Of a stretch of DNA of 64,000 nt, positions 47,129 to 55,688 are shown one piece after another. Position 1 is the stretch's first letter, and each line of letters opens with the position of its first letter. The position numbers and the translations under genes were made by a program. The stretch comes from Nitratifractor sp. (lineage in GTDB: Bacteria > Campylobacterota > Campylobacteria > Campylobacterales > Sulfurovaceae). The DNA is taken from positions 1 through 64,000 of the forward strand of contig WFNP01000043.1 in NCBI GenBank assembly GCA_015488535.1, given 5' to 3'. The notes below the pieces were generated by a model. That model was given only the letters and a program-made list of their open reading frames with translations, searched no databases and had not been told where the DNA came from.

Positions 47129-48037
47129 GTGTCAAATTTAATACTCTCTATTTCCGGAATATACCTATTTATACTATTGGGATATTTCGGTAAGCTCAGA
47201 TTTAAAGATAGATTGGATGAGAAGAGTATTGTAGTAATATCTATATATCTGCTTCAACCTCTTCTTGTCTTTTGGGGGCTTACCAAAAATCCAATTGACA
47301 AAAATGCGATAGAGGCTTCTACACTCTTTTTACTATCTTCTGCAACACTTTTAATAATATCCTGGGGATTATCAAAAATATTTTTAGATGGAGTAAAGGA
47401 GCGTTCGGTTGCCACTGTGGCAGGAGTGATAGGCAATACGGGAAATCTTGGCATACCTCTTGGAATTGCACTCTTTGGTGAGCAGTCTATACTATATACT
47501 TCGATTATAAATATGGTAAATGTTTTTATTGTCTATACAATAGGGGTATATTTTTATTCAAGAGGTAATTTTAGTGTAATAGAGTCAATCAAAAATATAT
47601 TCCGACTTCCTGCTATATGGTTTGGAACAGGTGCAATTTTATTTAATATATCCGGTTTAAGTATCCCAAATAGTTTGGAGTTACCTCTGAAAATGGGAGC
47701 TTATGCCACAATGGTGTTGCAACTTATGATATTTGGTATATATTTGGCTACTGTCCATTCAGAAAAGATAAATATTAAACTCTCTGCATATATAGTAGTA
47801 TTTAAGTTTATCATTACTCCAATATTTGTATATCTTTTACTATCTTTTTTTGATACTGATATATTAGTTAGAAATGTATTGATTTTGGAAACTATCGTGC
47901 CACTAGCAGTAATGAATGTAAATTTAGCCGCACTTTATGACTCTTTGCCCAAACAGGTAGCATTTTTGACATTTATCACATCAGTAATATTTTTGCTATA
48001 TCTTTTTGTAGCTACCAATATACTATTTGTCTATTAA
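47129..48037 (+). CDS. AEC-family membrane permease
   Basis: 302 residues, about ten hydrophobic helices in two sets. The pattern of the auxin efflux carrier/malonate permease family is seen in GVIGNTGNLGIPLGIALFGE near 96 (the broken-helix motif) and the matching C-terminal LILETIVPLAVMNVNLAALY near 250. Substrate is unknown; relatives export organic acids or amino acids. GTG start at 47129. Its 3' end overlaps the convergent CvfB-like gene by 15 bases. Confidence 0.8.
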   Translation: MSNLILSISGIYLFILLGYFGKLRFKDRLDEKSIVVISIYLLQPLLVFWGLTKNPIDKNAIEASTLFLLSSATLLIISWGLSKIFLDGVKERSVATVAGVIGNTGNLGIPLGIALFGEQSILYTSIINMVNVFIVYTIGVYFYSRGNFSVIESIKNIFRLPAIWFGTGAILFNISGLSIPNSLELPLKMGAYATMVLQLMIFGIYLATVHSEKINIKLSAYIVVFKFIITPIFVYLLLSFFDTDILVRNVLILETIVPLAVMNVNLAALYDSLPKQVAFLTFITSVIFLLYLFVATNILFVY

Positions 48038-48880
48038 TAATATTTCACCATTCTCACCTACTGTAATGTTTGTATCTTCTTTCAATGCAGTCAAAGCCCT
48101 CTTGTAGGCTTTTCTGCTCATACCAAAAAGCTCTGAGCATTTTTGAGGAGATAATTTATACCCCTCTTTAATCTCTCCCTCTTTTTGGAGATAATTTAAT
48201 ATCTTTTGAGCATCAGTCAGACTCTTTTTATCACTGTTTAACTCTTGTAGTGAGATATCAAGTTTTTTATCGACTCGAACCTTTTTAATATAACCGATTA
48301 GTCTGTCACCTGTTTTAATATCGGTAAATATCTCATTTTTGTATATCATACCTTCATATTTGTCATTGGCTATTACCTTGTATCCCAGGGGAGTAGAAGC
48401 AATTACAAAAATATCTACTTTCATACCCGGCTTCAAGCCTTTCATATTTTTGCTGAAATATTTGCCTATTCTTTGAGTAGCATAGAGTCTGCCTGTTTTT
48501 TCATCGAGTGCAACTCTGAGTATCTTTTTGTCTCCTACTCTAAAATGCTCTTTTTGTTGAGACAGAGGAACAAACAGATCTTTTGGCAATCCCCAATCTA
48601 CAAACGCTCCATAAGCTGTGGTATCTACTACCTCAAACATCCCAAACTCTCCAAGTATTGCCGTAGGTGTTTCTGTAGTGGCTACTAGTCTGTCGTCTGA
48701 ATCATGATGAATAAAGACCTCTATTACATCACCTGTTTTCATACCCTCTTCAATATACCGATTGGGCAGTAATACCTTCTCTTCATCGGTAGATTGAAGA
48801 TAGTATCCATATTCACTTGTCTGTGAAATCTCTAATTTGTTTATTTTGCCTACTTGAATGGCGGGAGAAATTTTTTGCAA
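48023..48880 (-). CDS. CvfB/YitL-like S1-domain RNA-binding protein
   Basis: 285 residues. Three S1-like OB folds followed by a winged-helix end: VVDTTAYGAFVDWGLPKDLFV near 87 is the clearest S1 repeat, and the C-terminus (LTDAQKILNYLQKEGEIKEG and FGMSRKAYKRALTALKE) fits the CvfB wHTH. CvfB family proteins bind RNA and affect virulence factor expression in Staphylococcus; the role here is unknown. Convergent with the AEC gene. Confidence 0.75.
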   Translation of the reverse strand: MQKISPAIQVGKINKLEISQTSEYGYYLQSTDEEKVLLPNRYIEEGMKTGDVIEVFIHHDSDDRLVATTETPTAILGEFGMFEVVDTTAYGAFVDWGLPKDLFVPLSQQKEHFRVGDKKILRVALDEKTGRLYATQRIGKYFSKNMKGLKPGMKVDIFVIASTPLGYKVIANDKYEGMIYKNEIFTDIKTGDRLIGYIKKVRVDKKLDISLQELNSDKKSLTDAQKILNYLQKEGEIKEGYKLSPQKCSELFGMSRKAYKRALTALKEDTNITVGENGEILLIDK

Positions 48881-48911
48881 TGTATAACCTGTCTTGTTTT
48901 TTGGAAGTTTT

Positions 48912-48933
48912 TAATAAAAGCCCCAAAATGGGG
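48912..48933 (-). terminator. Terminator after rplT
   Basis: Read on the minus strand: GCCCC-ATTTT-GGGGC (48932-48918) followed by TTTTATT. A compact intrinsic terminator eleven bases beyond the rplT stop. Confidence 0.8.
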
Positions 48934-48943
48934 CCAGGAAGTG

Positions 48944-49303
48944 TTACTTTGATGCTAATGCTGCTTTTGAAGCTTCTGCTACTTTGCTGAATGCTTCAGG
49001 ATTGTTCATAGCCATATCAGCCAATACTTTTCTATCTAGCTCAATATTTGCCAGTTTAAGTCCATGCATAAATCTTGAATAGTTCATATCATTCAATCTT
49101 GCAGCCGCATTGATTCTGATAATCCATAGTTTTCTAAACTCTCTTTTCTTCTGTCTTCTATCTCTATAGGCATATACCAAAGATCTCTCAAGCTGCTCTT
49201 TGGCTTTTCTGAAGTGTTTTCTTCTACCACTGTAAAAGCCTCTGGCTTGTTTCATTAGTTTCTTGTGTCTTCTATGTCTTACGAATCCGTTTTTTACTCT
49301 CAT
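48944..49303 (-). CDS. rplT: 50S ribosomal protein L20
   Basis: 119 residues. L20 is essential for early 50S assembly and in E. coli and Bacillus represses its own operon by binding mRNA that mimics 23S rRNA. Starts [20 protein letters not shown] and contains [39 protein letters not shown] follows near 73. The 120-base gap from rpmI holds two hairpins that could be such a site. Confidence 0.97.
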   Translation of the reverse strand: MRVKNGFVRHRRHKKLMKQARGFYSGRRKHFRKAKEQLERSLVYAYRDRRQKKREFRKLWIIRINAAARLNDMNYSRFMHGLKLANIELDRKVLADMAMNNPEAFSKVAEASKAALASK

Positions 49304-49346
49304 TTAATTATTCCTTTACCTGAAATTTTTTGGTTAAATTTAGGTG

Positions 49347-49387
49347 TTGGACATTCTCTCTGCCCAAACTTGCCCCTGACCGGGGGA
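49347..49387 (-). promoter_or_regulatory. Paired hairpins between rpmI and rplT
   Basis: On the minus (mRNA) strand: CCCC-GGTCA-GGGG (49385-49373) followed by TTGGGCA-7nt-TGTCCAA (49367-49347, one G-U pair). They lie in the long rpmI-rplT spacer, about 45 bases before rplT. They could be a ribosomal-protein control element or a processing site. Inference only. Confidence 0.4.
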
Positions 49388-49423
49388 ATCTCGCCAATTT
49401 TTGTCTTTATATATAATGTATGC

Positions 49424-49615
49424 TTACGCTATCATCTCTTTGATATTTTTAGCATCAGCTTTATCTACATATTTGGGAGCTCTCATTTTTCTATGATGCT
49501 TACCATCAACTTTTGTAAGAATGTGGCTTCTATAAGCTGTTCCTCTTTTGATTTTTCCGCTTTTTTTTACCTTGAAGCGTTTTACAGCACCTTTGACGCT
49601 TTTCATCTTTGGCAT
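49424..49615 (-). CDS. rpmI: 50S ribosomal protein L35
   Basis: 63 residues, very basic. Starts [20 protein letters not shown] and contains [20 protein letters not shown]. First gene of the rpmI-rplT pair; the usual infC is not directly upstream, where instead an intergenic region and the divergent tRNA cluster lie. Confidence 0.95.
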   Translation of the reverse strand: MPKMKSVKGAVKRFKVKKSGKIKRGTAYRSHILTKVDGKHHRKMRAPKYVDKADAKNIKEMIA

Positions 49616-49745
49616 TTGCTTTTCCTTTTCAATAAAATTTTTCTTAACCTTTATATAGGATAGAAAGAAGGAGTGTAACTATACTGAAACGAATCTTAAA
49701 TCATATTTAATTTTCAACTTTTTTGACTATTTTTCCAAAAAACTC

Positions 49746-49774
49746 TTGACATTTGTATAAAACTTGCCTATAAT
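49746..49774 (+). promoter_or_regulatory. Consensus sigma-70 promoter of the tRNA cluster
   Basis: TTGACA (49746-49751), 17-base spacer, TATAAT (49769-49774). A perfect consensus, unusual in this window, where other promoters show only the -10. The transcript should begin near 49781, just before tRNA-Pro, and could cover all five tRNAs. Confidence 0.85.
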
Positions 49775-49791
49775 TGCAGTCCGTTTTGAGA

Positions 49792-49868
49792 CGGAGTGTA
49801 GCGCAGTCTGGTAGCGCACCTGGTTTGGGACCAGGGGGTCGAAGGTTCGAGTCCTTTCACTCCGACCA
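49792..49868 (+). tRNA. tRNA-Pro (TGG)
   Basis: 77 bases with encoded CCA. Acceptor CGGAGTG/CACTCCG, anticodon loop TTTGGGA giving TGG, T-loop GGTTCGAGTCC. First of five tandem tRNA genes. Confidence 0.95.
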
Positions 49869-49888
49869 TTATTTTGGATTAAAACGGT

Positions 49889-49966
49889 GGTGGATATAGC
49901 TCAGCTGGTTAGAGCACCAGATTGTGGCTCTGGGGGCCGTGGGTTCGAATCCCATTATCCACCCCA
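49889..49966 (+). tRNA. tRNA-His (GTG)
   Basis: 78 bases including the encoded G-1 typical of tRNA-His, which faces C73. Acceptor GTGGATA/TATCCAC, anticodon GTG in ATTGTGGCT, CCA encoded. Confidence 0.95.
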
Positions 49967-49995
49967 TAATAAAAATAAAATTTTTAATAAAATGT

Positions 49996-50072
49996 GCGCC
50001 AGTAGCTCAATTGGATAGAGCATCAGACTTCGGATCTGAGGGTTAGGGGTTCGACTCCTCTCTGGCGTACCA
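49996..50072 (+). tRNA. tRNA-Arg (TCG)
   Basis: 77 bases. Acceptor GCGCCAG/CTGGCGT, anticodon loop CTTCGGA giving TCG, CCA encoded. With the GCG isoacceptor at 55689 it covers the CGN codon box. Confidence 0.93.
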
Positions 50073-50099
50073 CCCTAACCCATATTGTTGCGTAAATAT

Positions 50100-50176
50100 G
50101 CGTCCATAGCTCAGCTGGATAGAGCACTCGCCTTCTAAGCGAGCGGTCTCAGGTTCGAATCCTGATGGGCGTACCA
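50100..50176 (+). tRNA. tRNA-Arg (TCT)
   Basis: 77 bases. Acceptor GCGTCCA/TGGGCGT, anticodon loop CTTCTAA giving TCT for AGA/AGG codons, CCA encoded. Confidence 0.94.
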
Positions 50177-50184
50177 CCTTTTAA

Positions 50185-50269
50185 GCGGATGTGGTGGAAT
50201 TGGTAGACACGCCAGATTTAGGATCTGGTGCCGTAAGGTGTGGAGGTTCGACTCCTCTCATCCGCACCA
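50185..50269 (+). tRNA. tRNA-Leu (TAG)
   Basis: 85 bases, with the long variable arm of tRNA-Leu (TGCCGTAAGGTG). Acceptor GCGGATG/CATCCGC, anticodon TAG, CCA encoded. Last of the cluster; nine bases after tRNA-Arg(TCT). Confidence 0.95.
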
Positions 50270-50354
50270 CTCATACTTAATAATAATATCTTCAATATTT
50301 TTTCTCATATTAAATCTTTACCTTACAATTTTATTATATACTCTTAAATGATAC

Positions 50355-50376
50355 TATAATTACATAGGAGAAAATT
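50355..50376 (+). promoter_or_regulatory. Promoter and RBS of the GH9 gene
   Basis: TATAAT at 50355-50360 and AGGAG at 50366-50370, six bases before the ATG. With only six bases between the -10 box and AGGAG, the leader would be very short; an upstream promoter or tRNA read-through is also possible. Confidence 0.4.
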
Positions 50377-53013
50377 ATGTTAAAGAAAATATTTTTGGCT
50401 ATATCGGCTTTTTCTATGCTGTTTGCGACAATACCTACACAAGAGAGTGTGACCAAACTCTATATAGCTACATTTGACAGAGCTCCTGACCATAACGGAT
50501 TATTGTATTGGGTATATGATTCAGGATTGAGTATAGAAGGAATTGCTAAAAGTTTTTTTGATCAGCCTGAAACAAAAGCTCTTTATGGAGATAAAGTTTC
50601 CAATTATGATGAGTTTATAGACAGTGTATATACTCATCTTTTCAAAAGAGAGCCTGACAGTGCCGGTAAAGAGTATTGGAAAGAGGAGTTGTCAAATAAA
50701 AGAGTTCCAGTATCTACCTTTATATTGGCTGCGATGAATGGTGCTTTGGGTAAAGATGCAAATATTTTGAAAAATAAAACAACTGTAGGATTGATTTTGG
50801 CAAATCAAAAAGATTTTAATGAAACAGTGGCAAAAGAAGCAATGAAAGAGGTTACTGATGACCCCCAATCTATTCAAAAGGTAATTACAAAGGTGAAGCC
50901 TCTAATAAAAGAAGATAACATTGATGATATAAATAATACAATTATTACTAATAGTAAAAATCTAAAAGTATCTATTATCAGTAAAAATGATTGGAGTAGT
51001 GGATTTTGTAATGATATAAATATTACAAATACAGGCTCTTCACCTGTAATATGGAAAGTAACTTTTGACAGTGGAGGAGAAATATATAACTCCTGGAGTG
51101 CAGATTTTGATACTAGTGAGGCTCACAAAACAACAATTACCGGATTGGATTGGAACAAAGAGTTAAAAGCAGGGGAGACTACAACAGTAGGATACTGTGC
51201 CAAGAAAGATTTTGCCTCCATGCCTGAAGCGACTGTCGGTGACGGGCTGGAGTTGGATTCCAAACTCATCTCCAAATGGGATACAGGCTTTTGTAGAGAA
51301 GTAACTGTAAAAAATATATCAGACAAAGAGATTGTATGGAGTGTGGATATCAATGCCCAAGCTCCTGTATATACTCTATGGAGTGCATTATATACTCAAG
51401 ACAAAGATACTAATATATTGCATGTCAAAGGACTTGAGTGGAATAAGGTACTAAAGCCTGATGCTTCTACAAAATTTGGATTTTGTATAAATACAAAAAC
51501 AGATGATATCTCAACACAAGATACTCAAGACAATAATACCCATACTGATAATAGTGATACTTCAAAAGATAATGATGATAACAATATTTCAACGAATAAA
51601 GATGAGAGTAACAGTAATACTGAAATATCTGATAATAGTGATAATACCAAACCTGCTGACAGTGACATACCTACAAATAACAAAACAAGTGGATTTGGAA
51701 GCAAAGAGTATGAAGAGGCACTGAGACTCTCTTACCAATTTTATGAAGCCCAAAGAGCAGTGGGACCATTTCCCGTAGTTACATGGAGAAAAGCAGGACC
51801 AAAAGATGATGGCAAAGATGTAGGAGCAGACCTCTCAAAAGGTTGGTATGATGCAGGGGATACTGTGAAATTCAATCTGCCTATGGCTTACTCTACAAGT
51901 ATATTGCAGATGGGTATCTTAGAGTTTGAAGATGCTTACAAAGAGAGCAATTTGTATGATTATGCAATATCTCAGATTAAATATACACTGGATTACTTTC
52001 TAAATGCCTATAATCCGGGCAGTGATTTAAACAGTCCGGCTGATGATAAAATATATTATCAGGTAGCAGACCCAAATGCTGACCACCGTTTTTGGGGACC
52101 ACCACAGGATATGGATATGCCAAGACCTACATATACCTGTGATGCTTCCAACAGATGTAGTGAAGTAGCAGGTGAAATGAGTGCGGCACTCGCCGGAGGA
52201 TATCTTATATTCAAAGATACTAATAGGGCTTATGCTCAAAAACTGCTCGATACAGCCAAAAGATTATATAAATTTGCTACCACGTATGAAGGAAACAATG
52301 GTTATACAGCAGCCAATGGTTTCTATTCATCATTTAGTGGATACAATGACGAACTGGCATGGGCTGCAACCTGGCTATATAAGGCTACAGAAGATGAGAA
52401 ATATCTAAGTGATGCTAAAAAATATTTTGATAAAACAAATCCGTCTGGTTGGGCTTTGACCTGGGATAATCCGGGTAATGCAAACAGTGTATTGCTGTAT
52501 GAGCTTACAGGAGACAGAAAATATGCCTCTGAAGCAGAACAAAATATTGACAATGCCATGCATAAGCAAAAAAGAACAAAAGGCGGATTGGTATTTTATG
52601 ATGCATGGGGTTCACTCAGATATGCTGCAAATGAAGCATTTGTAGCACTCTCTTATGCCAAATTATTACCAGATGGCAATAGTAAGAAAAAAGAGTATAT
52701 AGATTTTGCCAAAAGTCAGATAGATTATATACTCGGAGACAATCCAAGAAAAAGCTCTTATATTGTAGGTTATGGTCCAAATCATCCGATAAATCCGCAC
52801 CACAGAGCTGCACATGATTCAAAAGAGCATAATATAGATACACCAAAAGATAATAGATATATTTTATATGGAGCATTGGTGGGTGGTCCAAAGAGTGCTG
52901 ATGATTTTGATTACAAAGATGACAGACACGACTATGAGGCTAATGAGGTAGCCTGTGACTATAATGCCGGATACAGTGGAGCTTTGGCAGGGCTTATTGA
53001 ATTGGCTCAATAA
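50377..53013 (+). CDS. Secreted GH9 cellulase with DUF4214 and two CBM2-like domains
   Basis: 878 residues. Domains: signal peptide (1-18); DUF4214-like region (about 20-130, with YIATFDRAPDHNGLLYWV and VYTHLFKREPDSAGKEYW); two CBM2-like cellulose-binding domains (about 196-276 and 292-374), each with NDW/KWD-type and NSW/TLW tryptophans and a first/last Cys pair; an Asp/Asn/Ser/Thr-rich linker (about 375-437); and a GH9 catalytic domain (440-878). GH9 residues seen: DAGD at 492-495 (base), NPHHRAAHD (substrate His) and the acid Glu near 857 in NEVACDYNAGYSGALA. It should hydrolyse internal beta-1,4-glucan bonds outside the cell. Single-gene unit beside a tRNA cluster; no other cellulolytic gene nearby. 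Transfer from another phylum is likely. Confidence 0.88.
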   Translation: MLKKIFLAISAFSMLFATIPTQESVTKLYIATFDRAPDHNGLLYWVYDSGLSIEGIAKSFFDQPETKALYGDKVSNYDEFIDSVYTHLFKREPDSAGKEYWKEELSNKRVPVSTFILAAMNGALGKDANILKNKTTVGLILANQKDFNETVAKEAMKEVTDDPQSIQKVITKVKPLIKEDNIDDINNTIITNSKNLKVSIISKNDWSSGFCNDINITNTGSSPVIWKVTFDSGGEIYNSWSADFDTSEAHKTTITGLDWNKELKAGETTTVGYCAKKDFASMPEATVGDGLELDSKLISKWDTGFCREVTVKNISDKEIVWSVDINAQAPVYTLWSALYTQDKDTNILHVKGLEWNKVLKPDASTKFGFCINTKTDDISTQDTQDNNTHTDNSDTSKDNDDNNISTNKDESNSNTEISDNSDNTKPADSDIPTNNKTSGFGSKEYEEALRLSYQFYEAQRAVGPFPVVTWRKAGPKDDGKDVGADLSKGWYDAGDTVKFNLPMAYSTSILQMGILEFEDAYKESNLYDYAISQIKYTLDYFLNAYNPGSDLNSPADDKIYYQVADPNADHRFWGPPQDMDMPRPTYTCDASNRCSEVAGEMSAALAGGYLIFKDTNRAYAQKLLDTAKRLYKFATTYEGNNGYTAANGFYSSFSGYNDELAWAATWLYKATEDEKYLSDAKKYFDKTNPSGWALTWDNPGNANSVLLYELTGDRKYASEAEQNIDNAMHKQKRTKGGLVFYDAWGSLRYAANEAFVALSYAKLLPDGNSKKKEYIDFAKSQIDYILGDNPRKSSYIVGYGPNHPINPHHRAAHDSKEHNIDTPKDNRYILYGALVGGPKSADDFDYKDDRHDYEANEVACDYNAGYSGALAGLIELAQ

Positions 53014-53069
53014 AGTTTTTTTATTTTATTTATTTTTTATTTACTTTTGTATAGATTTTTTTGATATAT

Positions 53070-53075
53070 TATAAT
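53070..53075 (+). promoter_or_regulatory. Promoter -10 of the BI-1 family gene
   Basis: TATAAT 31 bases before ATG 53107 in a very T-rich stretch that follows the cellulase stop. AAAGGAG is the ribosome binding site. No hairpin terminator for the cellulase gene is seen in the T-rich tract. Confidence 0.5.
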
Positions 53076-53106
53076 TCCAAAAATTTATAAAAATAAAGGA
53101 GTCACA

Positions 53107-53799
53107 ATGGCTTTGTATGATAGAGACTTTGCTCAGAGTGTGCCAAGAGAAGATAATACTTCCTTGAGCCTGTCTCGTGTGGAGTTTTTGAAAAAGACTT
53201 ATCAACTACTTGGTGCCAGTATGCTCACAGCTGCACTTGGGGCATATTTGACTATGCCGTTTGCTCATGCTGTGTATGAGGCAAGATGGCTTATATTCGG
53301 AGCAGAATTGTTGGTGTTGTTTTTTGGACTAGGCATGTCAAGAGGTAAACCGGGCTTAAATCTGTTTATGCTCTTTTTATTTACATTTTTGACAGGTGTA
53401 TCACTGGTGCCTCTGTTTGCTTCACTTATTGGTATGGGTAAAGGTGCAGTAATTGGTAATGCATTTTTGATGACATCAGTGCTATTTGGGGCATTGAGTC
53501 TGTTTGCTATTAATAGTAAAACAGATTTTTCAAGTTGGGGTAAACCACTGTTTATCACTATGATAGTGATTTTTGTAGCATCTCTAATCAATATATTTAT
53601 ACTCAAAAGCCCTATGATGCATGTATTTATTACTGCCGGTATATTGTTGTTGTTTGGAATATTTACAATATATGATACTCAAAATATAGCAAATGGTGCA
53701 TATGAGTCTCCGGTAGATGCGGCTGTATCTTTATATATTGATTTTCTTAATATGTTTACAGCTATTTTACAGTTGCTTGGTCTTTGGGGAGATGATTAA
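53107..53799 (+). CDS. Bax inhibitor-1/YccA family membrane protein
   Basis: 230 residues, seven hydrophobic helices after a polar N-terminus (about 1-28). Helix pattern and acidic end (PVDAAVSLYIDFLNMFTAILQLLGL) match BI-1/YccA (TMBIM) proteins, which in other organisms leak calcium or modulate FtsH. The conserved C-terminal Asp pair region IYDTQNIANG is present near 190. Function here is unknown. The next gene begins four bases after its stop. Confidence 0.85.
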   Translation: MALYDRDFAQSVPREDNTSLSLSRVEFLKKTYQLLGASMLTAALGAYLTMPFAHAVYEARWLIFGAELLVLFFGLGMSRGKPGLNLFMLFLFTFLTGVSLVPLFASLIGMGKGAVIGNAFLMTSVLFGALSLFAINSKTDFSSWGKPLFITMIVIFVASLINIFILKSPMMHVFITAGILLLFGIFTIYDTQNIANGAYESPVDAAVSLYIDFLNMFTAILQLLGLWGDD

Positions 53800-53802
53800 T
53801 CC

Positions 53803-54210
53803 TTGAATATTGATACAAAAACAGAGCGGTTGATAGATGCCAATATCAACCGTCTCAGAGAAGGTCTCAGAGTCATTGAGGATATACACAGATATATCTT
53901 TGATGATGCGGAGATTTCATCTGAGATAAAAAACCTTCGGCATAATATCCAACAAGCTTACAATATCCAAAGAATTATATACAGAGATATAGAAAATGAT
54001 GTATCCAAACATACTACGGAGAGTGAAATAAATAGAGAAGATTTGAACTCTGTATTGATAGCAAATTTCTCCCGTACTGAAGAGTCATCAAGAGTGCTTG
54101 AAGAGTTGTTTAAATTAAATTATCCAGAGTTATCAGGCATATTCAAAGATATCAGATACATGCTATATGCCATAGAAAAGAGAAGTTATCTTAGATATTT
54201 ACAATCCTAA
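53803..54210 (+). CDS. Stand-alone ThiE N-terminal helical domain protein
   Basis: 135 residues from TTG at 53803. RLIDANINRLREGLRVIEDI and IKNLRHNIQQAYN are the pattern of the helical N-terminal domain fused to thiamine-phosphate synthase in some bacteria; here the catalytic barrel is absent. The rest is helical (ESSRVLEELFKLNYPELSGIF). It may assist a separate ThiE elsewhere. Coupled to the BI-1 gene. Confidence 0.7.
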   Translation: MNIDTKTERLIDANINRLREGLRVIEDIHRYIFDDAEISSEIKNLRHNIQQAYNIQRIIYRDIENDVSKHTTESEINREDLNSVLIANFSRTEESSRVLEELFKLNYPELSGIFKDIRYMLYAIEKRSYLRYLQS

Positions 54211-54251
54211 GAAGTTTTATTTGCATAAGGTCTGTTATTTATGTGATTATA

Positions 54252-54339
54252 TGGCAGAGAGGAAGGGATTCGAACCCTCGGTGGGTTGCCCCACACACGC
54301 GTTCCAGGCGTGCGCCTTCGACCACTCGGCCACCTCTCT
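54252..54339 (-). tRNA. tRNA-Ser (GGA)
   Basis: 88 bases on the minus strand. Acceptor AGAGAGG/CCTCTCT, anticodon GGA in CCTGGAACG, long variable arm (GTGTGGGGCAACCCACC), T-loop GGTTCGAATCC, CCA encoded at 54254-54252. An apparent plus-strand ORF here is antisense to it. Confidence 0.95.
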
Positions 54340-54444
54340 ATCTGAAGAGTGAAATTATATCCAAAAAATTCAAAAAACAAAAGATTTGCAAATATATTTT
54401 TGATATATTCACAAGTTTATATATCATTTGAAAGTTTTTTATGA

Positions 54445-54450
54445 TATAAT
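54445..54450 (+). promoter_or_regulatory. SRP RNA promoter -10 box
   Basis: TATAAT seven bases before the 5' end of the SRP RNA; upstream is AT-rich with no clear -35. Confidence 0.6.
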
Positions 54451-54456
54451 CTCCCT

Positions 54457-54563
54457 GCCTCTTTTCAGACCTGTGCAACGGGATTGAAGGACAACGGGTC
54501 AGGATGGGAACATAGCAGCCCACCCTTCTTTTTCGTGTGCCGCAGCCATCTGGAGAGAGGTTC
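54457..54563 (+). ncRNA. ffs: Signal recognition particle RNA (4.5S type)
   Basis: About 105 bases. The SRP54/Ffh-binding domain is visible in GGGTCAGGATGGGAACATAG followed by CAGCCCACCC, with the GGAA-class tetraloop and the asymmetric loop A-G-C-A-G. The ends pair: CCTCTTTTCAG (54458) with CTGGAGAGAGG (to 54560). It binds Ffh to target membrane proteins to SecYEG. Confidence 0.92.
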
Positions 54564-55630
54564 TAATCATTTAATATGCTCCACTCATAAAACGGCAAGG
54601 CTTCAATAAAAAAATCTTTCATCTCTATAGTATATTGTGTAGATACGGTTACTACAGATATTTTTTTTATACCTTTTGAGAGGATTTTCTTTTTGATTTT
54701 TTGTAATCTTTTTATTATCATATCCTGTGGTTCAAATGGTGCAGATATAATAAGTTCTCTTTCAGCACTTAATATATAGGCTCTGTCGATAGATTTAAAA
54801 TATTTGCCATGTTTGTATAGTGCCAAAGCGACCATCGCATCAAATGTTACAGCAAATGGTTGTCTGTGATTGAGATATCTAGTAAGTGCAAAATCGTATA
54901 TAAACATTCTGCGACCACCGTTTATATCATCTATAAATATAATAATTCCCTCATTTTTAAATTTATTTAAAGTCTTGTATGTCCAATCTTTGGATATTTT
55001 AAAATATTCTCTTGCGGTAGTATATATTTGATGTGAATTTACTCTTTTGCCTTGAAATATTGACAGTATAGGCAGTAGTCTGCTTTCTTGTTCGCTAAAT
55101 CTCTCATAAAAGATACTTCTTAGAGCAAGAGTTGCATTCTCTGTTTTGCTTGAGGCTACAGAGGGTATAGTGCCTAATTTCAAAAATCTGTTGAATTGAC
55201 TCTCTGCTGTGCCATTTTTCCCAAATCCCAGAAACTCTTCATAATCCAAAGGGTGCATCAGCAAAGATTGCTCTATGGAAAATGATGGTATATATTCTCT
55301 ACTACAGAGTATAACTCTATCTACATTTGGACGGATATTAAAAAAACCTTCATACCAATGATCCAAAATAAGTAAAGTTATTTCTGATTCTTTTATGAAA
55401 TCATTCATCGTGTTTATATCTATATCTTCAAGGATAAATACGGGGTCTTGACAATCTATATATAGAGTTTTTGCATTGAGAGAGTCTATATAATCCAATA
55501 AAAGAGAGGTTTTACCTACTGAGGCAGCACCATAGAGATATATATCTCCATTTTTGGGTATTTCTATCTTTCTTGGATAATAAATTGCATTATTCGGTCT
55601 GTTATCATAAAAATACTCTAATATTTCCAT
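54563..55630 (-). CDS. AAA family ATPase with C-terminal winged-helix/nuclease-like part
   Basis: 355 residues. Walker A YLYGAASVGKTSLLLDYI near 33-50 and Walker B-like LLILDHWYEG near 85; FLGFGKNGTAESQFNRFLKLG and ILSIFQGKRVNSHQIYT (winged-helix-like) follow, and IFIDDINGGRRMFIYDFAL and the C-terminus are reminiscent of the AAA/DUF4143 type ATPase group (COG1373-like). These are widespread with unknown function, sometimes in mobile or toxin contexts. Its 3' end abuts the SRP RNA. No partner gene. Confidence 0.6.
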   Translation of the reverse strand: MEILEYFYDNRPNNAIYYPRKIEIPKNGDIYLYGAASVGKTSLLLDYIDSLNAKTLYIDCQDPVFILEDIDINTMNDFIKESEITLLILDHWYEGFFNIRPNVDRVILCSREYIPSFSIEQSLLMHPLDYEEFLGFGKNGTAESQFNRFLKLGTIPSVASSKTENATLALRSIFYERFSEQESRLLPILSIFQGKRVNSHQIYTTAREYFKISKDWTYKTLNKFKNEGIIIFIDDINGGRRMFIYDFALTRYLNHRQPFAVTFDAMVALALYKHGKYFKSIDRAYILSAERELIISAPFEPQDMIIKRLQKIKKKILSKGIKKISVVTVSTQYTIEMKDFFIEALPFYEWSILND

Positions 55631-55688
55631 TTTTGACCTTTTTATAATCTCTTTAAGTAATTATATAGTAATATTCTATCTCTGCGAT

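Noticed and set aside
54243-54431. Plus-strand ORF over the tRNA-Ser gene
   Set aside because: Its first part is the complement of the tRNA-Ser gene.
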